From assembly GCA_033720955.1 (NCBI GenBank), contig JAWWBN010000100.1, positions 1 through 11,857 on the forward strand: 11,857 nt of DNA, written 5' to 3'. This document shows positions 1 through 6,364 of this stretch, in pieces. The position numbers were made by a program, and so were the translations under genes. The first letter of the stretch is position 1; the number at the start of each line of letters is the position of its first letter. This DNA comes from JAWWBN01 sp033720955 (GTDB taxonomy: Bacteria > Acidobacteriota > Thermoanaerobaculia > Multivoradales > JAHEKO01). The notes under the pieces were generated by a model. It was not told the DNA's origin. It did no database searches and worked only from the letters and a program-made list of their open reading frames with translations.

Positions 1-1572
1 CAGGAAGAGCAGCCGGCCGTCGTCGTCGGTGCGCACCTCCCCCAGGAGCACCTTGGCGCCGAGGAACTCGCCCTTCAGGCGGTACTTCTTCCCCTTCTCG
101 CCGCGGCCGCGGATCGAGACCTCGCCCGGGTCGATCCGGAGCGTTCCGCGGTCCTCGACCTTGGGGTTGCGGGGGGGCGCCCTGGTCCCCGCCGCCTCGG
201 GGATGTCGAGGGCGATGACCCACTGGTACCAGGCCGCCTTGGTGTTGGCGACGTGGACGCTCCACTCGACGTCGGCCCAGTCGGCCGTCAGCTCGCGCAC
301 CACCTGGCCGGCGGCGTTGTAGCCGTAGACGCGGAAACGGGCCACCTGGCGCTTCAGGGCTCCCTCGCGGTCGCGCGCGTCGCCCGGCTCGACGGCCGGG
401 GTGGGGTAGACCTCCGGACCCAGATAGGTCCCCCTCCTGCTGTTTCCGACCCGGGCGATGCCGATCGCCGGGTGGATCGCGGCGCGGACGATCCTTTCGT
501 CCCTGCCGCGCGGGTAGGGGACGCCGGGCTCCCACTCGGGCGGCCGCGGCTGCGCCGGCTCGCCCAGGGGCTGCCCGTCGACATCGCGGCGCGACCTGGC
601 CGAGGCCTGGTAGACCACCTTGCGCGACTCGGCGATCGAGCCCATCGGCTCGTGCTCCCAGAGGGTGCGCCAGATGTTGAAGGCCAGCGCCTCGCCGTAG
701 GCCTCCTGGCCCCGCGTGCCGAGGTCCTGCCGCGGCAGCACCAGGGTGGCGACGTGGATCGGCGGGCTCTTCTTCTCGCTCCACCGCACCGTGGCGCGGT
801 CCAGGGGCATCGAGTCGTCGTCGGTGCGGAGCTGGACGAGGAACCGGAAGCGCGCCTCCCCCGCCCGCATCCGCCGGTGCAGGTCGGCGCGCAGGTAGAA
901 GGGGTCGTCGGTGTCGGGCTCGCCCTCTCCCGGCGGACACGACTCGGGCTCCAGCTTGTACTTCACGTACCGCCCCTCGCCGAAGCGAAAGGGGAGGCAG
1001 CTCCAGTACGGGGTCTCGAGCACCGAATCCACCACCTTCCGCATCTCGGCCAGGATGCGCGCCGTGGTGGGGTGCTTCTTCAGGTACTCGGCGCCCTTGC
1101 CGTTGAGCGACGCGCAGGTGAACTCGCACATCGCCTTCGCCGTGTCGGTGAAGAAGACGTCCATGTTCTGCAGGATGAGGTCGAGGGTCCGGGCGTCGGT
1201 CTCGGGGGGCAGGAGCTTCTCGCCCTCGACGTCGAAGAGCTTGATGCCGATGCCGCAGGTCCCCTCGAGGTCCGGCCTCCCCGGCTGGACGTCGCTCGAG
1301 AAGCGCACCCAGGCGGGGTAGCTGGAGGCCTGCCCGAAGACCCCCACGCGGAGCTTCTCGGGGAGATCGGGCCGCACCTCGAAGGTGCCGTGGACGACGC
1401 CGTGCAGCCTCAAGAAGACCGGGCGGGTGGCCGGATCGCGCCCGGCGAGGATGGTGCGTCCCTGGGCGAAGTCCACGAACATCCGCCGGAGACCCTCCAC
1501 GGGGTCGTGGTCGCAGCCGCAGGGGGGCTTGGGCGGCTCGATGGGCGCCGTCTTCGGGTCGTGATCCAGCAT
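1..1572 (-). CDS. Catalase-like heme domain fused to LodA-type CTQ-dependent oxidase domain (partial, 3' end beyond window)
   Basis: The minus strand is open from ATG at 1572 to base 1 (524 codons, no stop), so the C-terminus is missing. Residues about 25-335 resemble small heme catalase-like proteins: LRVGVFGQ near 74-81, YPAWVRFS at 85-92, GIGIKLFDVEGEKL at 107-120, NMDVFF at 136-141, PYWSCLPFRFG at 188-198, FLVQLRTD at 244-251, and R317-x3-Y321 where this family supplies the proximal Tyr heme ligand. After a proline-rich linker, AAIHPAIGIARVGNS at 364-378 is the hallmark N-terminus of LodA-like proteins (lysine epsilon-oxidase, glycine oxidase). The LodA-like segment continues with KRQVARFRVYGY, a VANTKAAWYQW stretch and LGEVRTDDDGRLLFL. 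The Cys and Trp that form the CTQ cofactor lie further downstream and cannot be seen. Family knowledge: LodA-type enzymes release H2O2, so a fused peroxide-reacting domain makes sense (inference). No signal peptide is evident; a CGC motif sits at 18-20. GAGGGG about 7 nt upstream is a plausible ribosome site. Confidence 0.88.
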   Translation of the reverse strand, partial: MLDHDPKTAPIEPPKPPCGCDHDPVEGLRRMFVDFAQGRTILAGRDPATRPVFLRLHGVVHGTFEVRPDLPEKLRVGVFGQASSYPAWVRFSSDVQPGRPDLEGTCGIGIKLFDVEGEKLLPPETDARTLDLILQNMDVFFTDTAKAMCEFTCASLNGKGAEYLKKHPTTARILAEMRKVVDSVLETPYWSCLPFRFGEGRYVKYKLEPESCPPGEGEPDTDDPFYLRADLHRRMRAGEARFRFLVQLRTDDDSMPLDRATVRWSEKKSPPIHVATLVLPRQDLGTRGQEAYGEALAFNIWRTLWEHEPMGSIAESRKVVYQASARSRRDVDGQPLGEPAQPRPPEWEPGVPYPRGRDERIVRAAIHPAIGIARVGNSRRGTYLGPEVYPTPAVEPGDARDREGALKRQVARFRVYGYNAAGQVVRELTADWADVEWSVHVANTKAAWYQWVIALDIPEAAGTRAPPRNPKVEDRGTLRIDPGEVSIRGRGEKGKKYRLKGEFLGAKVLLGEVRTDDDGRLLFL

Positions 1573-1589
1573 GAGGGGTCCCCTCTTCC

Positions 1590-1618
1590 GACCCCCGGGG
1601 CGGATTCACCGGGGGGTC
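1590..1618 (-). repeat. Inverted repeat in the 5' leader of the catalase-like/LodA gene
   Basis: GACCCCCGG (1590-1598) and CCGGGGGGTC (1609-1618) are inverted copies with one extra G, separated by 10 nt. The hairpin would end about 18 nt upstream of the ATG at 1572, just before the purine-rich ribosome site. It could be an operator or a leader hairpin, or a chance product of high GC. Confidence 0.4.
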
Positions 1619-1715
1619 TGGCAGCCGACTGTGGTGCGGAGCGTGGTTCGCACCCTATCACGGGGTGAGGAGCCACGGCCGGGTGTGGGGCGCCCCGCGC
1701 CGGGAGGCCGGGGCC

Positions 1716-1731
1716 GGGGGCCGACGCCCCC
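1716..1731 (-). terminator. Hairpin after the selenoprotein-type gene, possible terminator
   Basis: GGGGGC (1716-1721) pairs perfectly with GCCCCC (1726-1731) around a CGAC loop. It begins 5 nt after the stop codon of the redoxin gene on the minus strand. There is no following T-tract, so it is a weak intrinsic terminator at best. The catalase-like gene further downstream could still be reached by read-through. Confidence 0.4.
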
Positions 1732-1736
1732 CTCGG

Positions 1737-2354
1737 TCACCGTCGGGGCGGGTCTCCCGTCGGCTCGAGCTCCTCGAGCTGGCGCACCAGCTCCTCAGCG
1801 GCGGGTCGCAGCCGGTAGTTGGTCTCCACGAAGAGGTAGCGCACGATCCCCCGGCGGTCGAGCACCACCGCCGTGGGATGGGGGATCAGGCGGCCCTTGG
1901 AGTCGGCGTCGTTCAGCAGGCCCCAGGAGCGGATCGTCGCGGCGTCGAGATCCACCAGGAAGGGGAAGTCGAACCCCTCCTCCTCGGCGTAGGCGGCGAG
2001 CTTCCCCGGGTCGTCGTTGGAGATCGCCCACAGCTCGGCGCCGGTGGCGCGGATGGCCTCGATCGACTGGTGCAGCTCGCCGAGCTGCCGGCGGCAGTAC
2101 GGTCACCAGACGCCGCGGAAGAAGATCAGGAGCAGCGGCGACTCGGCGTCGGCGGTGGAGAGGACCCGGCCGTCGAGCGCCGGGAGCTCCAGCGGGGTCG
2201 GCGGCGGGCTGCCGATCTCGAGCCGGGTGGCGTGCGGCGGCCCCGGATCGCGGCTCGCGGCCGCCGCCGGGGGCGAGCTCGCGGCCGAGCTCGCGAGCAG
2301 GGCGGCCAGGAGGCCGGCGAGCGGGAGGGAGGGTCGAGCCATCGGGTCCATCAT
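1737..2354 (-). CDS. Exported peroxiredoxin-like (AhpC/TSA-type) protein with putative selenocysteine (UGA) in a UxxC active site
   Basis: Reading through one in-frame TGA at 2105-2103 gives a single 205-residue thioredoxin-fold protein. The N-terminus has a hydrophobic Ala/Leu-rich signal peptide (LPLAGLLAALLASSAA), then LELPALDGRVLS and LLLIFFRGVW. The TGA is codon 84 and is followed by PYCRRQLGEL. Cys-containing homologues of this AhpC/TSA type read F-x-R-G-x-W-C-P-x-C-R-R-Q-L, so TGA sits exactly at the first active-site Cys, giving U84-P-Y-C87. Downstream, ELWAISNDDPGKLAAYAEE, FPFLVDLDA, IPHPTAVVLDRRGIVRYLF (cis-Pro region) and a C-terminal helix are intact and in frame, which argues against a decayed gene. 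A SECIS-like hairpin follows. Likely role: periplasmic thiol- or peroxide-dependent oxidoreductase. Start codons at 2354, 2351 or 2342 are possible; none has a strong ribosome site. The alternative is a point nonsense mutation or sequencing error. Confidence 0.85.
2072..2088 (-). other. Putative bacterial SECIS element
   Basis: On the minus strand, GCAGCTC (2088-2082), loop GGC (2081-2079) and GAGCTGC (2078-2072) form a perfect 7-bp stem. The loop starts 21 nt after the in-frame TGA, inside the usual bacterial UGA-to-loop window of roughly 16-37 nt, and begins with G as bacterial SECIS loops do. It lies inside the coding sequence, as expected in bacteria. An overlapping alternative stem (CTGCCG/CGGCAG, 2097-2085) would compete with it. 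No bulged U as in the E. coli fdhF element is obvious. Confidence 0.65.
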
Positions 2355-2358
2355 AGCC

Positions 2359-2389
2359 TGGCGCCGCCCGCCAGCTCGGGGCGGCGCCA
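2359..2389. repeat. Perfect 11-bp inverted repeat in the divergent intergenic region
   Basis: TGGCGCCGCCC (2359-2369) and GGGCGGCGCCA (2379-2389) are exact reverse complements separated by 9 nt. They lie between the start of the redoxin-like gene (2354, leftward) and the metal transporter (2438, rightward). It could be a regulator's operator serving both genes or an RNA hairpin directly in front of the redoxin start. No clear -35/-10 pair is visible in this 83-bp GC-rich gap. Confidence 0.55.
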
Positions 2390-2437
2390 TGGGGTACGCT
2401 GATCGGGCCCCGGCCCGGTGAGCGGGGGCGGCGCCCG

Positions 2438-3361
2438 ATGACTCCGACCTCGCCCGAACCCTCACTCGGCCGCCGAGACGGCGCGGTACGCCGCGTCCTC
2501 TTCACGGTCCTCTGGCTCAACCTGGGAGTGGCGGTGGCCAAGCTGGTCGTGGGCTGGCTGACCGGGGTGATCAGCATGGTCGCGGACGGCTTCCATTCGA
2601 TGACCGACGCCGCCTCCAACGTGGTCGGGCTGGTGGGCCAGGCTGTGGGAGCGCGGCCGCCCGACCGCGAGCACCCCTACGGCCATCGCAAGTTCGAGAC
2701 TCTGGCCACGCTCGGGATCGGCGGCCTCCTCGCCGTCACCGCCCTGGAGGTGCTCCAGAGCCTGTGGAACCGCCTCCAGACCGGCGCCGAGCCCCAGGCC
2801 ACCCGGCTCGGCTTCGGCGTGATGCTCGTCACGATGGCGATCAACCTGGCCGTGACCCTCTGGGAGGAGCGGCGGGGCCGGCGGCTGGGCAGCGACCTGC
2901 TGCTGGCCGACGCGGCGCACACCCGCAGCGACGTCCTGACGTCGATCGCGGTGCTGGCCAGCCTGGCCGCCACGCGGGCCGGCTACCCGGAGATCGACGT
3001 CGTCGCCGCCCTGCTGATCACGGGGTTCATCGGCCGCACCGCCTTCAAGATCCTGCGCGACAGCGGTCTCCTGCTGGCCGACACCGCGGTGGTGCCGCCC
3101 GGCCGGATTCGCGAGATCGCCCTCGCGGTGGAGGGCGTCGAGTCGGTCCACAAGATCCGCAGCCGCGGCCGTCCGCAGACGGGGCACGCCGACCTCCACG
3201 TGCAGGTGCGGCCCGAGCTGCGCATCGAGGAGGCGCATCTGATCGGCCACCGGGTCGCCGAGGCGCTGCGCTCCGGGCTCGGCTTCCGGGACGTCCTGGT
3301 GCACGTGGAGCCCCCGGTGGGCCACCGGACCCCGAGAGAGGAGACGCCGCCCGCGTGCTAG
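2438..3361 (+). CDS. Cation diffusion facilitator (CDF) family metal transporter
   Basis: A 307-residue inner-membrane protein of normal CDF length, exporting divalent metal in exchange for protons. Hydrophobic segments lie near 20-48, 60-72, 90-108, 124-142, 166-180 and 187-203. The metal site is visible as two HxxxD motifs: H53-x3-D57 in TM2 (DGFHSMTD) and H161-x3-D165 in TM5 (AAHTRSDV). The family signature HPYGHRKFE follows TM2 at 79-87. The cytoplasmic dimerisation domain (about 218-292) has the usual VEGVESVHKIRSR and DLHVQV strands with H250, D252, H254, H271 and H289 as candidate extra metal ligands. An HD/HD tetrahedral set is usual for Zn-type CDFs (ZitB/ZnT-like), but the substrate (Zn, Co, Fe, Mn) cannot be fixed from sequence. 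It is followed 10 bp later by the DinB-like gene, probably in the same transcript. The stop is a TAG at 3359-3361. Confidence 0.93.
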   Translation: MTPTSPEPSLGRRDGAVRRVLFTVLWLNLGVAVAKLVVGWLTGVISMVADGFHSMTDAASNVVGLVGQAVGARPPDREHPYGHRKFETLATLGIGGLLAVTALEVLQSLWNRLQTGAEPQATRLGFGVMLVTMAINLAVTLWEERRGRRLGSDLLLADAAHTRSDVLTSIAVLASLAATRAGYPEIDVVAALLITGFIGRTAFKILRDSGLLLADTAVVPPGRIREIALAVEGVESVHKIRSRGRPQTGHADLHVQVRPELRIEEAHLIGHRVAEALRSGLGFRDVLVHVEPPVGHRTPREETPPAC

Positions 3362-3371
3362 CCTGGGGACC

Positions 3372-3905
3372 GTGACCCGCGAGGAGCTCGCCACCGCGAT
3401 CGCCGTCCTCGAGCGCACGCCGGCCACCCTGCGCACGCTGCTCGAGGGCCTCGACGAGCGGTGGGTGCGCTGTTCCGAGGGGCCGGAGACCTGGAGCGCC
3501 TTCGACGTGGTGGGCCACCTGATCCACGGCGAGCACACCGATTGGATGCCGCGGCTGCGCCGCATCCTCGAGCACGGCGACAGCAAGGCCTTCGAGCCCT
3601 TCGACCGCTTCGCCCAGCTCCGCGAGAGCCGGGGCAGGAGCCTCGGGGAGCTGCTCGACGAGCTCGAGCGGCTGCGGGCCGAGAACCTTGAGGCCCTTCG
3701 GGGCCTCGACCTCCAGGAGGAGGACTTCGCCCGCCCGGGTCGTCACCCCGAGCTGGGCCCGGTCACCCTGGGGCAGCTCCTGGCCACCTGGGTGGTGCAC
3801 GACCTGGGCCACATCGCCCAGGTCGCGCGGGTGATGGCCAAGCGGTACGGCGACCGCGTGGGGCCCTGGGTCGAGTTCCTGCCGGTGCTCGGCGATCGCC
3901 GCTGA
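3372..3905 (+). CDS. DinB-like (DinB_2/YfiT-type) four-helix metal-binding protein
   Basis: A 177-residue cytoplasmic protein starting at GTG, 10 bp after the CDF stop, with GGGGA just upstream. It has the DinB/YfiT layout of a four-helix bundle with a three-His metal site: H49 in FDVVGHLIHGE, and H143 and H147 in TWVVHDLGHIAQV. The E-T-W-S motif (39-42) before the first His is typical of DinB_2 proteins. This superfamily includes damage-induced proteins of unknown activity and thiol-dependent transferases (bacillithiol or mycothiol S-transferases). No thiol-substrate assignment can be made here. Proximity to a metal exporter is suggestive at most. Confidence 0.9.
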   Translation: MTREELATAIAVLERTPATLRTLLEGLDERWVRCSEGPETWSAFDVVGHLIHGEHTDWMPRLRRILEHGDSKAFEPFDRFAQLRESRGRSLGELLDELERLRAENLEALRGLDLQEEDFARPGRHPELGPVTLGQLLATWVVHDLGHIAQVARVMAKRYGDRVGPWVEFLPVLGDRR

Positions 3906-3925
3906 GCCGGCGGCCGTCGGGAGCC

Positions 3926-3940
3926 GGGGCTCGAAGCCCC
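3926..3940 (+). terminator. GC hairpin after the DinB-like gene, possible terminator
   Basis: GGGGCT (3926-3931), loop CGA, AGCCCC (3935-3940) form a perfect 6-bp stem about 20 nt after the DinB-like stop, with flanking GCC and GGCC able to extend it around an unpaired A. No T-tract follows. It separates the CDF/DinB pair from the next promoter. Confidence 0.4.
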
Positions 3941-3945
3941 AGGCC

Positions 3946-3975
3946 TTGACAGCGGGGTGGCTGCCGCGCTATTTT
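3946..3975 (+). promoter_or_regulatory. Sigma70-type promoter of the TonB receptor/thioredoxin operon
   Basis: A perfect -35 box TTGACA (3946-3951) is followed after 18 bp by TATTTT (3970-3975) as the -10. The region is an AT-rich patch in otherwise very GC-rich DNA. Transcription would begin near 3982, giving a leader of about 50 nt before the ATG at 4034. Confidence 0.65.
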
Positions 3976-3993
3976 TCGAGCGCACAAAAAAAC

Positions 3994-4013
3994 GGTTTCG
4001 CAAAGCAGAAACC
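3994..4013 (+). repeat. Inverted repeat in the leader of the TonB receptor gene
   Basis: GGTTTC (3994-3999) and GAAACC (4008-4013) are exact inverted copies around the 8-nt spacer GCAAAGCA. They lie just downstream of the predicted transcription start, after a run of seven A. This is a good position for a repressor operator or a leader hairpin. It does not match a Fur or Zur box that I recognise. Confidence 0.5.
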
Positions 4014-4033
4014 ATCTCGATCCCGGAAGCCCG

Positions 4034-6364
4034 ATGTCCCGCCCGCTCCTCCCCCCGTCCTGCCCGTCCCTCTGGCGGACCGGCGCGGCTCCGCCGCCGT
4101 GGTGGCGCCGGCGCGCGCGGGCCCGGGTCCTTTCGGTGCTACTGGGGGTGCTCACGGTGGGGGCGGCCCATGGCGAGCCGTGCGCTCTGGGCGGCCGGGC
4201 GGTGGACCGACACGGCTCCGCGGTCTCCGGGGCGGTGGTGACCCTGGTGGCGTCGGGCGAGAGCTCCACCACCGACGCCGCGGGCCGCTTCTCCTTCACC
4301 GGCGTGCGGCCGGGCCGCACGGAGCTGGTGGTGGTTGCCGACGGCTACGCCGTGGCCGGCGACACCCTGCGCTGCGACGCTGGCGAGGAGCTCGTGCTCG
4401 AGGTGTCGCTCTCCCCCGCCTTCGGCGAGGAGCTGGTGGTGACCGCCACCCGCACCGAGAAGCGACTGGCCGACCTGCCGGTGCACACCCAGGTCATCGC
4501 CCGGGCGGAGATCGAATCGAGCGCCGCTCGGACCCTGGCCGACGCCGTCGAGTTCACCTCCGGCGTGCGGGTGGAGAGCAACTGCCAGAACTGCAACTTC
4601 TCGCAGATCCGCATGCTGGGTCTCGAGGGGCCGTACTCCCAGATCCTGGTGGACGGCCAGCCGACCGTCTCTTCGCTGGCCCTCGTCTACGGCGTCGAGC
4701 AGTTTCCCGCCCGACTCATCGACTCGGTGGAGGTGGTCAAGGGCGGCGGCTCGGCCACCTACGGCGGCGGCGCCGTGGGCGGGGTGATCAACCTGATTCC
4801 GCACCAGCCCTCGCACACTAGCGCCGTCTTCGAGGCCCGCTACCTGGCCACCGGCGGCGAGCCGGGCCGCTCGCTGTCGGGCCTCGCCGACTGGGCGGCG
4901 GCCGACCGCGGCCGCTCTCTGTCGGTGTTCGCCCAGTCCGACGAGATCGACCCGGTGGACGTGGACGGAGACCGATACTCCGAGGTCACCCGCCGCGAGC
5001 TGACCACCTTCGGGGTGCGCTTCGACCAGTACGCGCTGGCGTCGAAGGGGCGCTTCTCGGTGGAGACCAACCGGACCGAGGCGCGACGCCGCGGCGGCGA
5101 TCTCGAGCGCTTCGCCCTGCCGCCCGACCGGACGGCGCTCACCGAGGCGATCGATACCCGGCGCACCGGGCTGTCGCTGGGCTGGCTGCACCAGGCCAGC
5201 CCGCGGTTCGACTACCGCGCCACCAGCTCCCTGGCCGTCACGAAGCGCGACAGCTACTACGGGGCCGGCTTCGACCCCGACGCCTACGGCGTGACCGAGA
5301 ACCCGCTCTGGATCGCCGACCTGCAGCTCAACCACGGCTTCGCCCGGAGCACCCTCACCTGGGGTGTCCAGAACTCGCGGGACGAGATCGAGGACCTCCA
5401 GCTCGGGTACGGGCGCCAGATCGCCGCCACCTACCGCGACCTCGGGGTCTACCTCCAGGACGACCGGAAGCTCGCTCCGTCGGTGAGCCTCCTCTACGGG
5501 GCGCGGGCCGACCGCCACTCGGAGATCGGCGGCGAGATCCTGTCGCCGCGCCTGGCGCTGCTCTGGTCGCCGCGGGCCGATCTCACCTTCCGCTCCTCGG
5601 TGGCGGCCGGCTTCCGGCCGCCGGTGGTCTTCGACGAGGACCTCCACATCGTCCTGGTGGGGGGAGGCGACGCGCGGGTGGTGCGCAACGACCCCGGTCT
5701 GGTGGAGGAGCGCTCGACCGCCTTCCTGCTGTCCACCGAGTGGCGGCCGGTGTTCGGCCGCTTCGGCGCGGCGGCCGTGGAGCTCAACCTCTTCCGCACC
5801 GACCTGGACGACCTCTTCCACAACGTCGAGGCCGACGATCCCGCCACGCCGGAGGTGGAGCTCCTCCGTCGCAACTCCGGCGGCGCCCGCGTGGAGGGGG
5901 CCGAGCTGTCGATCTCCGTGCGATGGGGCTCGAAGGCGGGCCTGGACCTCGGCTTCGTGCGGCAGAGCTCCCGCTTCGACGTCCCCGAGCCCGACTTCGG
6001 CAGCCGCGACTTCTTCCGCACCCCGGACCGCTACGGCACCGCCAGCCTCTCGGCGCGCCTGCCCCATCGGCTGGAGCTGTTCGCGGGGGCGATCTACACC
6101 GGCCCGATGACGGTGCCCCACTACGCCGGCTTCATCGACGCCGACCGGCTCGAGCGCACCCCCTCGTTCCTCAGCCTCGACCTCAACCTGTCGCGCCGGC
6201 TCCCCCTGGGCGGCCACCGGGAGGTCAAGCTCACCGCCGGCGTGAAGAACCTGACCGACGAGTACCAGGGGGATCTCGACCGCGGACCCGATCGCGACTC
6301 GGCCTACGTCTACGGCCCCCGCTTCCCGCGGTCGGTCTTCGTGGGCGTGCAGATCGAGCTGTGA
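4034..6364 (+). CDS. TonB-dependent outer-membrane receptor with N-terminal carboxypeptidase-regulatory-like domain
   Basis: A 776-residue receptor, normal length for the family. ATG at 4034 has GGAAG 5 nt upstream. An arginine-rich N-region and hydrophobic core (VLSVLLGVLTVGAAHG, 32-47) form the signal peptide. Residues about 50-127 are a CarboxypepD_reg-like Ig fold (GGRAVDRHGSAVSGAVVTL, DAAGRFSFTGVRPG). EELVVTATRTEKR at 132-144 is the TonB-box-like segment. The plug follows (LADAVEFTSGVRVESN, GLEGPYSQILVDGQP, IDSVEVVKGGGSATYGGGAVGGVINLI). The remainder is the 22-strand barrel, with a plausible final strand RSVFVGVQIEL. The plug carries N183-C184-x-x-C187-N-F, which could form a disulfide or a metal site. 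The substrate is unknown; iron chelates, cobalamin, copper or peptides are all possible. Its stop overlaps the start of the exported thioredoxin gene, so the two are made together. Confidence 0.94.
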   Translation: MSRPLLPPSCPSLWRTGAAPPPWWRRRARARVLSVLLGVLTVGAAHGEPCALGGRAVDRHGSAVSGAVVTLVASGESSTTDAAGRFSFTGVRPGRTELVVVADGYAVAGDTLRCDAGEELVLEVSLSPAFGEELVVTATRTEKRLADLPVHTQVIARAEIESSAARTLADAVEFTSGVRVESNCQNCNFSQIRMLGLEGPYSQILVDGQPTVSSLALVYGVEQFPARLIDSVEVVKGGGSATYGGGAVGGVINLIPHQPSHTSAVFEARYLATGGEPGRSLSGLADWAAADRGRSLSVFAQSDEIDPVDVDGDRYSEVTRRELTTFGVRFDQYALASKGRFSVETNRTEARRRGGDLERFALPPDRTALTEAIDTRRTGLSLGWLHQASPRFDYRATSSLAVTKRDSYYGAGFDPDAYGVTENPLWIADLQLNHGFARSTLTWGVQNSRDEIEDLQLGYGRQIAATYRDLGVYLQDDRKLAPSVSLLYGARADRHSEIGGEILSPRLALLWSPRADLTFRSSVAAGFRPPVVFDEDLHIVLVGGGDARVVRNDPGLVEERSTAFLLSTEWRPVFGRFGAAAVELNLFRTDLDDLFHNVEADDPATPEVELLRRNSGGARVEGAELSISVRWGSKAGLDLGFVRQSSRFDVPEPDFGSRDFFRTPDRYGTASLSARLPHRLELFAGAIYTGPMTVPHYAGFIDADRLERTPSFLSLDLNLSRRLPLGGHREVKLTAGVKNLTDEYQGDLDRGPDRDSAYVYGPRFPRSVFVGVQIEL

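Noticed and set aside
1651..1667. CACCC-N7-GGGTG inverted repeat in the gap upstream of the catalase-LodA gene
   Set aside because: Only 5-bp arms; too short to call an operator without conservation.
253..1668. 471-codon plus-strand open frame over the left-edge gene
   Set aside because: The minus strand gives clear catalase-like and LodA-like sequence; the plus frame has no domain.
1737..2354. Interpretation of the redoxin as a pseudogene or as two separate small genes
   Set aside because: There is exactly one interruption, it is TGA and not TAA or TAG, it falls at the active-site Cys, and the frame is preserved and well conserved on both sides with a SECIS-like hairpin following.
2404..2417. 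CGGGCC-CC-GGCCCG palindrome upstream of the metal transporter
   Set aside because: A 2-nt loop and simple GC composition make it likely chance in this base composition.
4139..6217. 692-codon open frame antisense to the TonB receptor
   Set aside because: Its translation is low-complexity Val/Gly/Ala/Arg/His-rich sequence without domains, typical of the shadow frame of a GC-rich gene; the plus strand encodes a full receptor.
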